64,000 nt of DNA from the NCBI GenBank assembly GCA_036245525.1, contig BTPG01000006.1, forward strand, positions 87,632,639-87,696,638, written 5' to 3'. The position numbers were made by a program, and so were the translations under genes. The notes beneath the pieces were generated by a model. The model was given only the letters and a program-made list of their open reading frames with translations, was not told the DNA's origin and did no database searches. The first letter of the stretch is position 1, and each line of letters starts with the position of its first letter. The DNA is from Semisulcospira habei. Taxonomy: Eukaryota; Mollusca; Gastropoda; Semisulcospiridae. Positions 13,501 through 21,523 of the stretch are shown in pieces.

Positions 13501-16467
13501 GCGAGACAATCTCGCACTGGTGGGGGACATCGCCGCGACGCAACACTCCCTCCCGGTGCCACCGGCACCGTAGGTATGCACTTCGCTAAAATTGTCGGGA
13601 GTGTGCCACGGGGTGGACGGCGTTGTCCTGTTGGGGGAGTTGTGGGCGGCACCCGCCTCCTCTTCGCAATTCTCCCATGTAGTCATGTCATCGGTAATGT
13701 TTTTGAGGAAATAAATTCATTTTTCTCTAAAAGGTATTTTTTCGAAAAATACTTACCGATGACATGACTCGGATAACCCTCCCTCCTGCCCCGCTTGCCG
13801 CTTTCGAGCGAAGTATCAGACTGAATGGTCTCGTGACCGGATCTGGTAAGGCAGGTATGGGAAGATAACTCTCGGCCCCTCTGGGGGGTTCCCCGAGGGC
13901 CTCTCGGGTTGTGTGGGCACACAACGGGCAAGTAGGCTAAAATTGAGCCTAGAAGTAGATATTCCCATGTAGTCATGTCATCGGTAAGTATTTTTCGAAA
14001 AAATACCTTTTAGAGAAAAATGAATTTCTCAGCAAGGAACTGGTGAATGGCTGTTGTCAGCGTTTTTGGTCAAGGCGATTCCTGCAGGAATCGCCTCAAC
14101 AAAAAGCACTACCCACTGCCACAAGGTGAGGTACCGATACACAGTTTAATTATTTGAAGTGCAATGCATATTTCAGGTGCTGGCTGAGAAAGCTCGTGCT
14201 GGAAAGTTGCAGCCACATGAGTTCCAGGGAGGTTCCTTTTGGTGAGTGGAGTTTGCCCCCAAGTTTGTCCTTGTTGTAGATACAGTCCAACCTCGATGAG
14301 GCGACCACCCAAGGAACTACATGGGTGATGGTGGGGAAAATTGAAAAGACTGGAAACCGTCCACTGCACGGCCAGCAAAAGACATAAATTTTCATGAGCC
14401 CCTGCAGAGGCAGGGGCTCATTGAGAATTGATGCCTCTTGCTCATGGAACAAGCTGGCTGAAGGATATCAGATCAGAAAATACCTCACTACCGAAATTCG
14501 CTGTCTCTCTCATCTTAACTCACATTGACTACTGCAACTCTCTCCTTTCCGGCCTTCCTCACTCCACCTCTCTCACTCTGCAGCATGCCCAGAACAATGC
14601 TGCCCGCCTTGTCCTGAGAAAGAAAAAATCTGACCACATCACTCCCCTGCTCAAGCTCCTTCACTGGCTCCTCATCCCCCAACGCATCCAATACAAGATT
14701 CTGTCTCTCTGCTACAAATCCCTGAACAACTACGCTCCTGCCTATCTCTCCAACTTACTTCTCCCCGCTCTGCCTCCGACCCTCTCCGCCTCCTCATCCC
14801 CCGCACCAAACTCAGCGCTTTCGGCCCCCGCTCCTTCTCAGTATACGGTCCATCCACCTGGAACACTCTCCCACTCTCTCTCCGTCAGAAACACTCGCTC
14901 TCCTCCTTCCAGTCCGCCCTCAAAACTCACCTCTTTCAACAGTTCTAGCACTATATCACCACACTCCCCACCCCAAGCTGACCGTCATAATGTATTTTCA
15001 CTATTTGTGTTACGTGAGTCATTGTCTAAAGCGTGCGCATGCGTGTGCGAGTTGTGAGTGCGCGCTTAGAGTTATAATTATTATAAGATAAGCACATTAT
15101 AAATACAGTAATTATTATTATTATTATGTTCCGTCTGAAATAAAAAGCTGCTGAAATTCAGCTTCCTTGGATTTTGAAAAAGCTGAATCAGTTTCCAGGA
15201 TGGAAGACTGTCACTCATGGAACTGTCAAAGAGTGATCAGCTTACACAGGTGGTCTTGTAGGTAACTGAAAGAACACCCTCGGACCCAAAAAATGGGTGG
15301 TCTGTTTAGACAAGGGAGCATCTTACACAGGTGGTTGCCTTGTCAGGTTGAAAAAAACTACCAAGTGAGTAGGAAAAGCACTGTCAAGGGAGAGAAGTGT
15401 GCATGTGTCCACACCGGCTCAATATCTGGACCCCCACTTGGGGGACCTAGATTTAAATTTCCATGCACCTAGGGGCTGGAACAGTGGATATGTGATACGC
15501 CCCCTTTCGGGGGGGGCTTCCATATGCATTGCTTTCAGTCTCTTACTTAGCGGCCCCCTCTTTCCTATCTTTTTTTTTTTATGTGTGCTTGGACCAAAGT
15601 AGATCTATGATCATTGGTCTATCATGCACACTTCTCTCCCTTGACAGTGCTTTTCCTACTCACTTGGTAGTTTTTTTCTAAATTATAAGCACTGGCAGTC
15701 AACCCTTTCGGTCTAGTTTCTTGTCAGGTTGGACTAAATGGAAGGGAAACGCTTTCCTTGTGTTGACCATCGGTAGACTGGCGTGGTGTATTCAGTTTTA
15801 TTTTACCTTGGAAGGTGCCAAGCTAGCCTGGCACTACCACTGCACTGTCAGGGCCAGCGCTTCTCTCAGAGTCTCTTTGTGAATCTGTTAACCCCTTTAC
15901 TGCTAAGGGAAAGTGTACACGATCCAATTGCAAGAGACAGATCAGCGTGCGTGAGGGAAAGTGTACACGATTCAATTGCAAGTGACATAGACCCTCATAA
16001 GCCCCCGCAATTGCGGGGGCTCATGAGGGTCTATGTCACTTGCCGATCCCAGTTGACATCAGTGTTTCTTGGAAATACAAAGAAATACAATCTGCAGTCA
16101 CATGCAGTAAAGGGGTTAGTCATATTGCAGTAGTTTTCATGCACGGTTTTTCTCTCTCCTAAACCTACGCAGCATCTCCAACCTGGGCATGTATGGAATC
16201 AAGGAGTTCTCAGCTGTCATCAACCTCCCTCAGGTGGCCATTCTCGCAGTGGGGGCAAGCAGGAAAGTGGTGGGGGATAACAGAGAGGTCTGTCCCATCA
16301 TGACTGTCACACTGTCCTTCGACAGCCGGGCCATGGATGAGATGGACGCGACACGCTTTTTGGAGACCTTCCGGGCGGTCATGAACAACCCGGAGCTTCT
16401 CATGGTGGGATCATATTCTTCGGGGCTCAAGTCAGCGTTCGCGGTTGGAGGGGGACCTGAGCAGTGA
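4345..16467 (+). CDS. PDHX: Pyruvate dehydrogenase complex protein X (E3-binding protein), six 3' exons
   Basis: Join 4345-4558, 4956-5031, 5811-5872, 6404-6562, 14177-14241, 16173-16467. All junctions are GT-AG and phases agree through to the TGA, giving 289 residues plus the first split codon. PDHX tethers dihydrolipoamide dehydrogenase (E3) to the E2 core of the mitochondrial pyruvate dehydrogenase complex. The first exon holds the Ala/Pro-rich linker followed by IPLSNMRKVIAKRLTQSK, the start of the acyltransferase-like core. Later blocks are TTIPHAYAAIDCHMGA, KVSVNDFIIKAA, VDISVAVAT, GGSFCISNLGMYG and INLPQVAILAVG. Where active E2 enzymes have DHRxxDG this protein reads DSRAMDE, lacking the catalytic His, which marks it as PDHX rather than DLAT. 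Lipoyl and peripheral-subunit-binding domains are expected upstream, outside the window. The intron before 14177 (7.6 kb) holds DIRS-A. Confidence 0.93.
4559..4955. other. PDHX intron with a Q-family MITE and a G-rich tract
   Basis: Holds a G-rich tract (about 4625-4656) and the TTAA-bounded Q element at 4813-4934, whose right arm is repeated in tandem. No coding sequence seen. Confidence 0.6.
4813..4934. repeat. Q-family TTAA palindromic MITE
   Basis: Starts TTAACCCTTTGGCTATCAGT and ends in the inverse (CTGACAGCCAAAGGGCTTAA). The right arm is present twice in tandem (4895-4910 and 4914-4931). Confidence 0.75.
4956..5031 (+). CDS. PDHX: PDHX coding exon
   Basis: Acceptor TTTGTGGCAG, donor GTATGT. 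Encodes TTIPHAYAAIDCHMGA and IIRTRKKLI; IPHAYA...D is the PDHX form of the E2 beta-strand. Ends one base into a codon. Confidence 0.9.
5280..5482. repeat. P-family TTAA palindromic MITE
   Basis: Terminal repeat TTAACCCTTTTAGCCC with its inverse at the other end and TTAA on both sides. The central near-perfect hairpin (5356-5437) has arms containing GTGCCAGATGAGCTTGGCGC. Confidence 0.85.
5811..5872 (+). CDS. PDHX: PDHX coding exon
   Basis: A GT-repeat tract leads into acceptor GTGCAG; donor GTGAGT. Encodes AEGMKVSVNDFIIKAAGYAL, matching the VSVNDFIIKAA block conserved in E2 and PDHX. Confidence 0.9.
5958..6215. repeat. V-family MITE with long hairpin
   Basis: Ends resemble GCAGAACCTGTT and AACAGGCTCTATGC. 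The central hairpin 6018-6087 has 33-bp perfect arms containing CATTAAAGACCATCATTTAG and a 4-base loop. The outer ends are diverged. Confidence 0.7.
6404..6562 (+). CDS. PDHX: PDHX coding exon
   Basis: Acceptor TTTCCAG, donor GTGGGT; 53 codons exactly. Includes SPRVNAIWEGD and VDISVAVATEGGLITPIL, strongly conserved core strands. Confidence 0.92.
6652..6740. repeat. Q-family element, degenerate
   Basis: Starts CTAACCCTTTGGCTGTGGGT and shows GGTGATTCCAGCATGAATCA, the family palindrome centre. The right end is lost. Confidence 0.6.
7171..7692. repeat. P-family MITE interrupted by a SINE-like insertion
   Basis: The left part (7171-7240) and right part (7546-7692) join into the same about 220-bp element seen uninterrupted at 23017-23235. 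The hairpin arm is at 7566-7640. Its right TTAA (7689-7692) is also the left TTAA of the following R-family element. Confidence 0.75.
7241..7545. repeat. SINE-like or LINE-tail repeat inside a P-family MITE
   Basis: Begins with a TAA/ATA microsatellite, then AGGCGCTTTTTCTCAAT and CTCAAAGCGCCGCGAAC. A related copy lies at 8626-8870 inside DIRS-A, and a shorter one at 34875-35060. No promoter boxes or reading frame were recognised; the family is unknown to me. Confidence 0.55.
7689..7873. repeat. R-family palindromic MITE, right part displaced by DIRS-A
   Basis: Starts TTAAACCCTATCGCTGCCAG. The central palindrome 7785-7853 has arms containing GAGGCATAGATCCTCATGAG and a GC-rich tip. DIRS-A is inserted 20 bases after the palindrome. 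Confidence 0.75.
7889..8058 (+). repeat. DIRS-A left inverted terminal repeat
   Basis: 170 bp, reading as the exact inverse of 13818-13987. Contains smaller palindromes such as GTTGTGTGCCCACACAAC. Confidence 0.9.
8870..9420 (+). pseudogene. DIRS-A gag N-terminal remnant with repeats
   Basis: Reads KCKRCAAWPEVMWADLGPF, matching the C-x2-C ... WPELRW segment of the DIRS-B gag. The repeated ADPSGGSVCR/ADPSGGSPCR block follows (9085-9260). No continuous frame. Confidence 0.6.
9449..10147 (+). pseudogene. DIRS-A gag-like protein, C-terminal part
   Basis: A 232-codon open stretch aligns along most of its length with the DIRS-B gag C-terminal part (57258-58130 on -). Shared blocks are RQVKK, LPQPP, FFSD-RWP-DLD, WYAG-SQAF, LDKTA-LVRN-FAC and GGPLLFGD. 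In DIRS elements this product packages the RNA; no catalytic motif is present. It stops right after LLFGD, where the DIRS-B copy continues for about 75 residues. Downstream sequence is a second copy of the gag N-terminal region rather than RT. Confidence 0.75.
10335..11050 (+). repeat. Duplicated gag segments inside DIRS-A
   Basis: Blocks containing CGCTGACCCTTCCGGAGGGT then CTGATCCTTCCGGAGGATC recur at about 9090-9245, 10355-10515 and 10845-11000. The units are about 240-490 bp apart. They replace the region where the N-terminal half of RT is expected. Confidence 0.75.
11125..12240 (+). pseudogene. DIRS-A RT C-terminus and RNase H, broken
   Basis: Frames in turn read [20 protein letters not shown] (RT), then LLHLLAHLGFLVDDGKSDLS (11300-11360), [20 protein letters not shown] (11490-11550), and LVLSDDTTVVAYIQKQGGTR with ARHVPGYLNVLADSWSRRDQ (11900-12090, RNase H). 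At least three shifts or stops separate them. The YLDD catalytic block is degraded to YLDV and the RT fingers are absent. Confidence 0.78.
12690..13510 (+). pseudogene. DIRS-A tyrosine recombinase, broken
   Basis: The N-terminal SAM-like part ([20 protein letters not shown]) and the box I arginine segment ([13 protein letters not shown]) lie at 12743-13020. Box II ([17 protein letters not shown]) lies at 13370-13420. The catalytic Tyr context FYLRDLA follows at about 13478 but in another frame after a TGA at 13450. Frameshifts at about 13105 and 13145 also break the gene. Confidence 0.8.
13682..13768 (+). repeat. DIRS-A internal complementary region
   Basis: 87 bp. 13682-13712 is the inverse of the left end (7874-7904) and 13713-13768 is the inverse of the right end (13972-14027), joined without a gap. 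In the DIRS-1 model this splint aligns the ends for circularisation. Confidence 0.9.
13818..13987 (+). repeat. DIRS-A right inverted terminal repeat
   Basis: Inverse of 7889-8058 with no mismatch seen by eye. Followed by a 40-base outer segment, to 14027, that is present only at the right end and in the ICR. Confidence 0.9.
14046..14128. repeat. Q-family palindromic element
   Basis: Contains GGCGATTCCTGCAGGAATCG, a palindromic centre typical of the family, directly after the DIRS-A right flank. Confidence 0.65.
14177..14241 (+). CDS. PDHX: PDHX coding exon
   Basis: Acceptor TATTTCAG, donor GTGAGT. Encodes VLAEKARAGKLQPHEFQGGS and the F that follows. Separated from the previous exon by a 7.6-kb intron carrying the DIRS-A insertion. 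Confidence 0.92.
14380..14446. repeat. R-family palindrome, imperfect
   Basis: Arms AAATTTTCATGAGCCCCTGC / GCAGGGGCTCATTGAGAATT. No TTAA ends recognised. Confidence 0.6.
14490..15127 (+). mobile_element. CR1/L2-like LINE, 3' end only
   Basis: A 5'-truncated fragment covering the C-terminal RT thumb region: LTHIDYCNSLLSGLP, QNNAARLVLRKKKSDHITPL, LHWLLIPQRIQYKILSLCYK and SLNNYAPAYLSNLL. After one or two frame changes it continues with the typical RSF-V-GPSTWN-LP end and a stop. A short 3'UTR and an ATT-rich microsatellite tail (about 15105-15127) follow, as in CR1/L2-group elements. Confidence 0.8.
15351..15677. mobile_element. 327-bp element with 55-bp perfect inverted repeats
   Basis: 15351-15405 and 15623-15677 are perfect inverse copies, starting AAAAAAACTACCAAGTGAGT. 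The interior (15406-15622) is unrelated to the other families here and contains a small GC stem (CGCCCCCTTTCGGGGGGG). No reading frame or clear target duplication. It looks like a MITE of unknown class. Confidence 0.75.
15888..16119. repeat. R-family TTAA palindromic MITE
   Basis: TTAACCCCTTTACTGC at the left and GCAGTAAAGGGGTTAG at the right, with TTAA mutated to TTAG. The palindrome at about 15966-16044 contains GACATAGACCCTCATAAGCC. A 38-bp segment starting GGGAAAGTGTACACGAT is directly duplicated before it. Confidence 0.8.
16173..16467 (+). CDS. PDHX: PDHX last coding exon and stop
   Basis: Acceptor CTACGCAG. Encodes ISNLGMYGIKEFSAVINLP, ILAVGASRKVV, TVTLSFDSRAMDEMDATRF and a tail ending GGGPEQ before TGA at 16465-16467. 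The DSRAMDE block replaces the E2 catalytic DHRxxDG. The Gly/Ser-rich tail after ENP-like NNPELL is longer than I would expect for vertebrate PDHX. Confidence 0.92.
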
Positions 16468-16569
16468 AGCCTGAGAATCATGAATTCAGGCGTTTATTTG
16501 AATCGCATTACACATGCAGCCACCGGTACTGCTTACAGTAGTGGTTGCTGCATGCACAAGTTAAAAGAA

Positions 16570-16658
16570 TTAACCGTTTAGGCATCAGTAGAGCTTTTTG
16601 TCATGATTCCTGCAGGAATTATTGTGACAATAAGCGCTACTGACACTCAGAGGGTTAA
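16570..16658. repeat. Q-family TTAA MITE in PDHX 3' flank
   Basis: TTAA at both ends; palindrome centre GATTCCTGCAGGAATTAT; arms GCATCAGTAGAGCTTTTTGT and the inverse. Lies about 100 bases after the stop codon, next to an S-family element at 16500-16560. Confidence 0.7.
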
Positions 16659-16880
16659 AAAAATGTTTACAAATGACAGTGGTACAGTCAACAGTACCAG
16701 CGGCTGTATGCATGAGCGTGTTTAAGAAAAATAGAGCTCACGGTGACGGCCTTGCAGACTGACTTTTCTTGGATAGAGAAAAGAAAAATGTGACTGAAAA
16801 AATTCAGGGGCAAAGAAAAGAACTGTGAGAGGAGATTTTTTGGACAGTTTTCAAAGTGATGCTGTGACTGAAAATTTGAG

Positions 16881-16886
16881 AATAAA
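16881..16886 (+). promoter_or_regulatory. Possible PDHX polyadenylation signal
   Basis: AATAAA about 414 bases after the PDHX stop. If used, the 3'UTR would include the palindromic elements at 16500-16560 and 16570-16658. Other A/T-rich candidates cannot be excluded. Confidence 0.35.
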
Positions 16887-17358
16887 ATTATGCTGGCAGA
16901 AACACAAGTCTGAGGTATATATTAGTTGACAGTGTTCTGCCATCACCTTTGCAGTATGAAGATCTTTATATGCAATCAGAATTGATAGATGTGTTGGATG
17001 TGATTGTTCAAGGGCAGTGCCAGATGAGCTTGGTGCCCTCGGGCTCAAATCTCCAAGCTTATCTGACTGTACCCTTGAAGTATCATGGCTAAACCACCTC
17101 CCACTGTGGTGCATGTTTTTTAAAGGTGAGCGTGTCAGGCTTGCCGTCACCAGACCATGAGATTACAGGTATTCGTTAGGACTGCCATCACACAGTGGCA
17201 AAATTTAGAAATGTGGGGACTGCACAAAGTGCTGTGAAACTACATTTGTATGATATTGGAGCTGTATGATACGTGTGTGTATTATAGGTGTACATTGCTT
17301 GTTGGTTGTTGCGAAGACTGTCGATGTAGTTGGAGATTATAGCAATATGCAGATTCTG

Positions 17359-17362
<4 letters not shown>

Positions 17363-17396
<34 letters not shown>
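17363..17396. repeat. 34-base G homopolymer
   Basis: Uninterrupted G run; the length may vary or be an assembly artefact. Confidence 0.8.
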
Positions 17397-17397
<1 letters not shown>

Positions 17398-17544
17398 GGA
17401 TCAAGCAGATCATTGTAAAGGCAGTGCTGACTTGTTTAAACCCCTCTGCTGCCAAGGGAAACAACATGATGTCTTTAAAAGCAAGGCAAATTGAACACTG
17501 ACTAATCCCATCCATGCAAAGAACACAGATATGAATAGGGTCAG

Positions 17545-17615
17545 CATGAGGCAAAGAACATCATGAGCCCCCGCATATGCGGGGGCTCATGAGGTTCTTT
17601 GCCTCTTGCAGTTGT
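17545..17615. repeat. R-family palindrome
   Basis: Arms AACATCATGAGCCCCCGC / GCGGGGGCTCATGAGGTT around a 4-base tip. The left terminus AAACCCCTCTGCTGCC is at 17439. Confidence 0.75.
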
Positions 17616-18185
17616 TCACAGTGACAGGTTTACATCTCCGATGGTTAGTTGGTAATTTGTCTGATAAAATCCTCACAGTTGCAAAGACTTGATCAGACAC
17701 ACCTGTGCTGCATGTGAAGAGAACAAAAATAGAACATTAAATGTGTGTCAGCAGCTCGTGTAACAAAAAACAAAAACATGCGAGAACTGCTGGAGACAAT
17801 GCACTACCCTTCTGATGTCATGGCTGATCCATCTCCCGGGACTTGTACTGAGTGCTTAGCATAACTGGAAAGTATGAGACGTTCGGAAATAAGGTAATGC
17901 TTGTTGGTACTGAATGCATGTATATACATGTACGTCATTCTCAACACCAAGTACTCCGACAGATTGTGTATAATTGTGCAAAATACATGTTACTGGTTGA
18001 GTTTTCACCCGAGACATTTCACGTTCTGTAGTATTTATTGTTTTACTCACTGCCCTGTGGATTAATTTAGATCGCTTGTCTTCAGTGAATGTAGTTTTAG
18101 TGCTGGATATGAAGGTGTTCATGTTTTGGTTTCAAACTCGTTTGATATTAAGACTGAATTTCTCATGTGTCCTCTGTACAAGTCT

Positions 18186-18272
18186 GGATCAACCATGATA
18201 GTTTAAGGGTAGTGCCTGATTAGCTTGGCACCTTAAGTGCTAAGCTAATCAGACACTACCCTTTCATGGTGA
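18186..18272. repeat. P-family hairpin, degenerate ends
   Basis: Arms GGGTAGTGCCTGATTAGC and GCTAATCAGACACTACCC; both arms carry the GATTAGC variant. Confidence 0.65.
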
Positions 18273-18420
18273 AAGTGATCAGCTTATTAGGCACTACTGG
18301 TGTACTTGGGACTATCATATTGAAGTTTACATGTGTGTTGGTCTCTGCAGTTTAGACCTATCACCTGCAGGCCACAAGGTTGAAAACGGACAGACCATCA
18401 CATGTTTGGAAGAGGCATTA

Positions 18421-18899
18421 AGGCCCCGCCACACATGCCCGATTTTGAGGCCGATTTCCGAGCAGTTTCAAATCGGTCGGTGATGGGGCCGGACTATAAA
18501 AACGTGTGCACTGCCACACATTTCCCGACTTTTTTAGCCGACCGGTTTGAACCGAAGATCAAAGTCGTACCTGTTCTGCAAAATGGCTGCTAGTTTTGAC
18601 AGTGATGATGATGTGCTTGCATTATCAGCAGTTTTGCATCATATTCGGGAAGAGGCGGGCGAGACATCGGCAACGAAGGTGGTATTGATCCGTCTTCCGC
18701 CATTTTCAAACTGAAACGTGCTTTGCGAGATGCGCTCTGATTGGTTGAAGCTTACAATCGGGGCCGATTCGGATCAGAAAAATAGAGCAGGTTCTAGACA
18801 CCCGATTCCCAGTCAATTGGGATCGGATCGGATATATGACGTCATCCGATCGCAATCAGCTTCAAAATCGGGGCACAACCGGCATGTGTGGCGGGGCCT
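18421..18899. mobile_element. PIF/Harbinger-type MITE, 479 bp
   Basis: Perfect 19-bp terminal inverted repeats AGGCCCCGCCACACATGCC and the inverse. A 3-bp TTA target duplication lies at 18418-18420 and 18900-18902. TTA/TAA duplications and GG/AGG-starting ends are typical of PIF/Harbinger. An internal 43-codon ORF (18583-18714) begins MAASFDSDDDVLALSA and may be the N-terminus of the parent element's protein. Confidence 0.85.
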
Positions 18900-19017
18900 T
18901 TAGGCAAAGTTCAGAAATTAGGATAAAAGTGCGATTGATTGCGCGAGAAAGAGAATGAGCGAGTGTGCATGTTTGTTCCAAAAGGGTATATTGTTAAATG
19001 TAAGGAAATGCATGATC

Positions 19018-19087
19018 TTAACCACCTTGCCCATGCAGCCACCGGTACTGTACACAGCACTGATGGCTGCAGGCAGAAGGGGGTTAA
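19018..19087. repeat. S-family TTAA palindromic MITE
   Basis: 70 bp, TTAA at both ends; arms CATGCAGCCACCGGTACTGT and the imperfect inverse. Confidence 0.75.
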
Positions 19088-19278
19088 CTATGTTTATTTC
19101 AGCTGTGATCTGATGCGTCCCCTTGCAGAACAAATCCTTTTGCGTCTGCGAGTTTAAATAATAAAATATTCTGTTACCTGTGCTGCTAATATGTTCTTAT
19201 CAGTTTGTATGCATGTTTTTTAACCCTTTGCATGTCGGTAGCAGTTTTGGTCACAATTACACTACCAACATACAAAGG

Positions 19279-19465
19279 TTTAGCCCTGGGACCCTGCAGC
19301 AGGAGATGGATTGATCATAATTCAAGGCTAGTGCCGGATGAGCTTGGCACCTAAAGGTGCCAAGCTCATCTGGCACTAGCCTTGAATTATCACACAAGTA
19401 CAACTGGTACATAGTCGTTAGGCAACACCTCCAAAATTTGAGAAATGGGACCTTGGGGCTAAAAG
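19279..19465. repeat. P-family MITE
   Basis: Hairpin 19320-19387 with arms GGCTAGTGCCGGATGAGC / GCTCATCTGGCACTAGCC. Both arms carry GGCTAG where most copies have GGGTAG or GGGTGG. Confidence 0.75.
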
Positions 19466-20337
19466 CTTGTCTGTATGATTTTCAACAGTACAGTTTTGGG
19501 CTGAACAGTCCAAAATCGCATCCAACACGCTTACTTTTCTCTCACCCTTCTCCCACAACAAAGAATGCACTTTTTTTGTTTTTGTAGAGAGGTGATTTAA
19601 TCCAAGAGTATATCAAAAATGCTACTGGTTTCAAAACAAGAATAAGGGTTCGTCTACGTGTGCATCCAATAGTGTGATCCAAGCACTGAGCCACGCCGCT
19701 CAAAACACAAGAGAACTCGGTACCACAAAACAAACGACACTACAGCAACCCCCCTGTGCATGAGGCCACCACACTATCTGCAGTACCGGTGGCTGCGTGC
19801 GTAAGGGGGTTAACATTCCATGTACAGCTAGAACAAAGAGTTAACAGGGAATACCGGTCAACACAGAAATTTTGGTTGTCATCGACACATTAAGTACTGA
19901 AAATGGGAGAGGGAAAACAAATACACTCTCACTCTCGCACAAATTCCCCTTCACATACACACTGTCATTGGCAAAACAAATGGTCAGTTTTATAATTTGT
20001 GTGCTGGACTGTGATTTCAGACCTTATGGCCCAAGGTAAAAAAATCGCAGACCAGCAGATAATTCATATGTACACCTCAACTATTGGTATAGAGATGACA
20101 AAATTCAACATTCATTTTGTACACATCAACAGGGGTCGTTATTCCAACAATATATCACAAGCGATATCGCAACATAACATAGTAATAACAAGAAGATCAA
20201 CATGTCTATAAAACAGGTTAATGAGATTGTATACAGTTTTTTAAAAAATTCACAAGCTGTACACTTCGGCTGTCGGCGGTGCTTTCATCGAGCCTCGGGA
20301 ATTGCCTCGACAATAAGCACTACCCGACAGCCAAAGG

Positions 20338-20409
20338 GTTGACAACCCTGTGCATGCAGCCCACCGGTAATGTAACCAGTACTGGTGGATGCATGTGTGC
20401 TAGGGTTAA
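20338..20409. repeat. S-family palindromic MITE
   Basis: Ends in TTAA at 20406-20409; arms GCATGCAGCCCACCGGTA and CAGTACTGGTGGATGCATG. Abuts a Q-family element (20265-20340). Confidence 0.65.
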
Positions 20410-20772
20410 CATTTCTTTTGTAAAGAATAAGAGAGCAAAGAATCACAGAAAGATTGCTATACATCCATTACATAAAAGAGCAATGAATATAAACACGACA
20501 AAATTGCAAGACACACAATTTGGTAATATCCCATTATTGATCTGACTATCGTCTATATATATATATATATATATATATATGACTATATATTGTCGTTCAC
20601 ACACTAGACTTGGGTGAAAGTTGACAATACAGAAAGAAGGCTGTGACCAATGAATGGCCCATGAGTTGGTGGTGTTAACCTACTCGGTGCCAGACGGCAC
20701 AAGTAGTATCTCTGAAATCATTGCAGGTTCACTGCGTCTGCCCCAGGCAAACAGATGTGAGTACAGCCAACA

Positions 20773-20890
20773 AGAGGCATAAATCCTCACAAGCCTTCAC
20801 ATATGCAGGGGCTCATGAAGATCTGTACCTCTTGCATTAACTCGATCACGGCCAGTCGCATCAGGATGCGGCTGGCTGCGAATGAGTTAA
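20773..20890. repeat. R-family palindrome followed by a U-family TTAA MITE
   Basis: R-family arms at 20775-20835. A 54-bp U element lies at 20837-20890 (TTAACTCGATCACGGCCAG and its near inverse, TTAA at both ends). Confidence 0.65.
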
Positions 20891-21285
20891 TGTATTGTCT
20901 CCTATGTTTTGGCAGCGAGCGGGTCAACACTTTTTTTTTCCCCCGTTTTAAATTTTTGTTTTTGGGTGAAGCCTGCAATCTAGACAAGAACGTTTTTTAG
21001 TTTTGCTCAGGATGGAAGAAAAGTTCAATTTTGAAAACACGGACATTTCTGCACTGCAGATCTGCAAAATTATATGTACACATATTCTTGTCTGACTGTC
21101 GGCCAGCAACTTTCACAAAGTAGTCGGACTCTCCATCAAACAAGCGATTCATTTCGAGATGAACACAATAAAAATGAAGGGATATTGCCAAAAATTGAAC
21201 AGCAAATTGCAGTAACAAAACATTTAAGTCGCAGACACATCTAAGTAAACTGTATAATGTGTGAGCACATAATTATCAAAACCCA

Positions 21286-21355
21286 TTAACCCCCTCATGC
21301 CTGCAGCCACTGGTACTGTTTACAGTACCGGCAGCTGCATGCACAATGAGGTTAA
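21286..21355. repeat. S-family TTAA palindromic MITE
   Basis: 70 bp with intact TTAA at both ends; the centre GGTACTGTTTACAGTACC is a near-perfect palindrome. Confidence 0.8.
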
Positions 21356-21434
21356 CAGAAGAGCAATCTTAGGTAAAAGCTTTAATGGCGTAATATCTTT
21401 TTTTTAAACCGCACATGAACAACATTGTAAGGTA

Positions 21435-21523
21435 TTAATCCTTTGTCAGTAGCGCTTTTCGTCGAGGTGATTCCTGCCGGAATCACCTCGACAAAAAGCG
21501 CTACCGACAGACAAATGGTAAAG
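21435..21523. repeat. Q-family TTAA palindromic MITE
   Basis: Arms GTAGCGCTTTTCGTCGAGGT and the inverse around ATTCCTGCCGGAAT. The left TTAA is intact, the right one mutated. Confidence 0.75.

Larger units (their letters stand above)
7874..14027 (+). mobile_element. DIRS-A: complete-ended DIRS retrotransposon in a PDHX intron
   Basis: The left end starts ATTTCCTCAAAAACATTACC and the right end finishes AGAGAAAAATGAATTT. Inverted terminal repeats of 170 bp (7889-8058 and 13818-13987) look identical. The ICR at 13682-13768 is the exact reverse complement of the left end joined to that of the right end, the defining DIRS layout. No target-site duplication; TTT occurs at both host junctions, fitting recombinase integration at a TTT core. 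Inside, in order: gag fragments, gag repeats, the end of an RT, RNase H and tyrosine recombinase, all broken by stops and shifts. Identical ends with decayed coding suggest a non-autonomous copy mobilised by a relative. Confidence 0.92.

Noticed and set aside
15406..15622. Possible U2-like snRNA inside the 327-bp element
   Set aside because: Only a short resemblance (TGATACGCCCCC with a GC stem). No branch-recognition sequence or Sm site in the right order.
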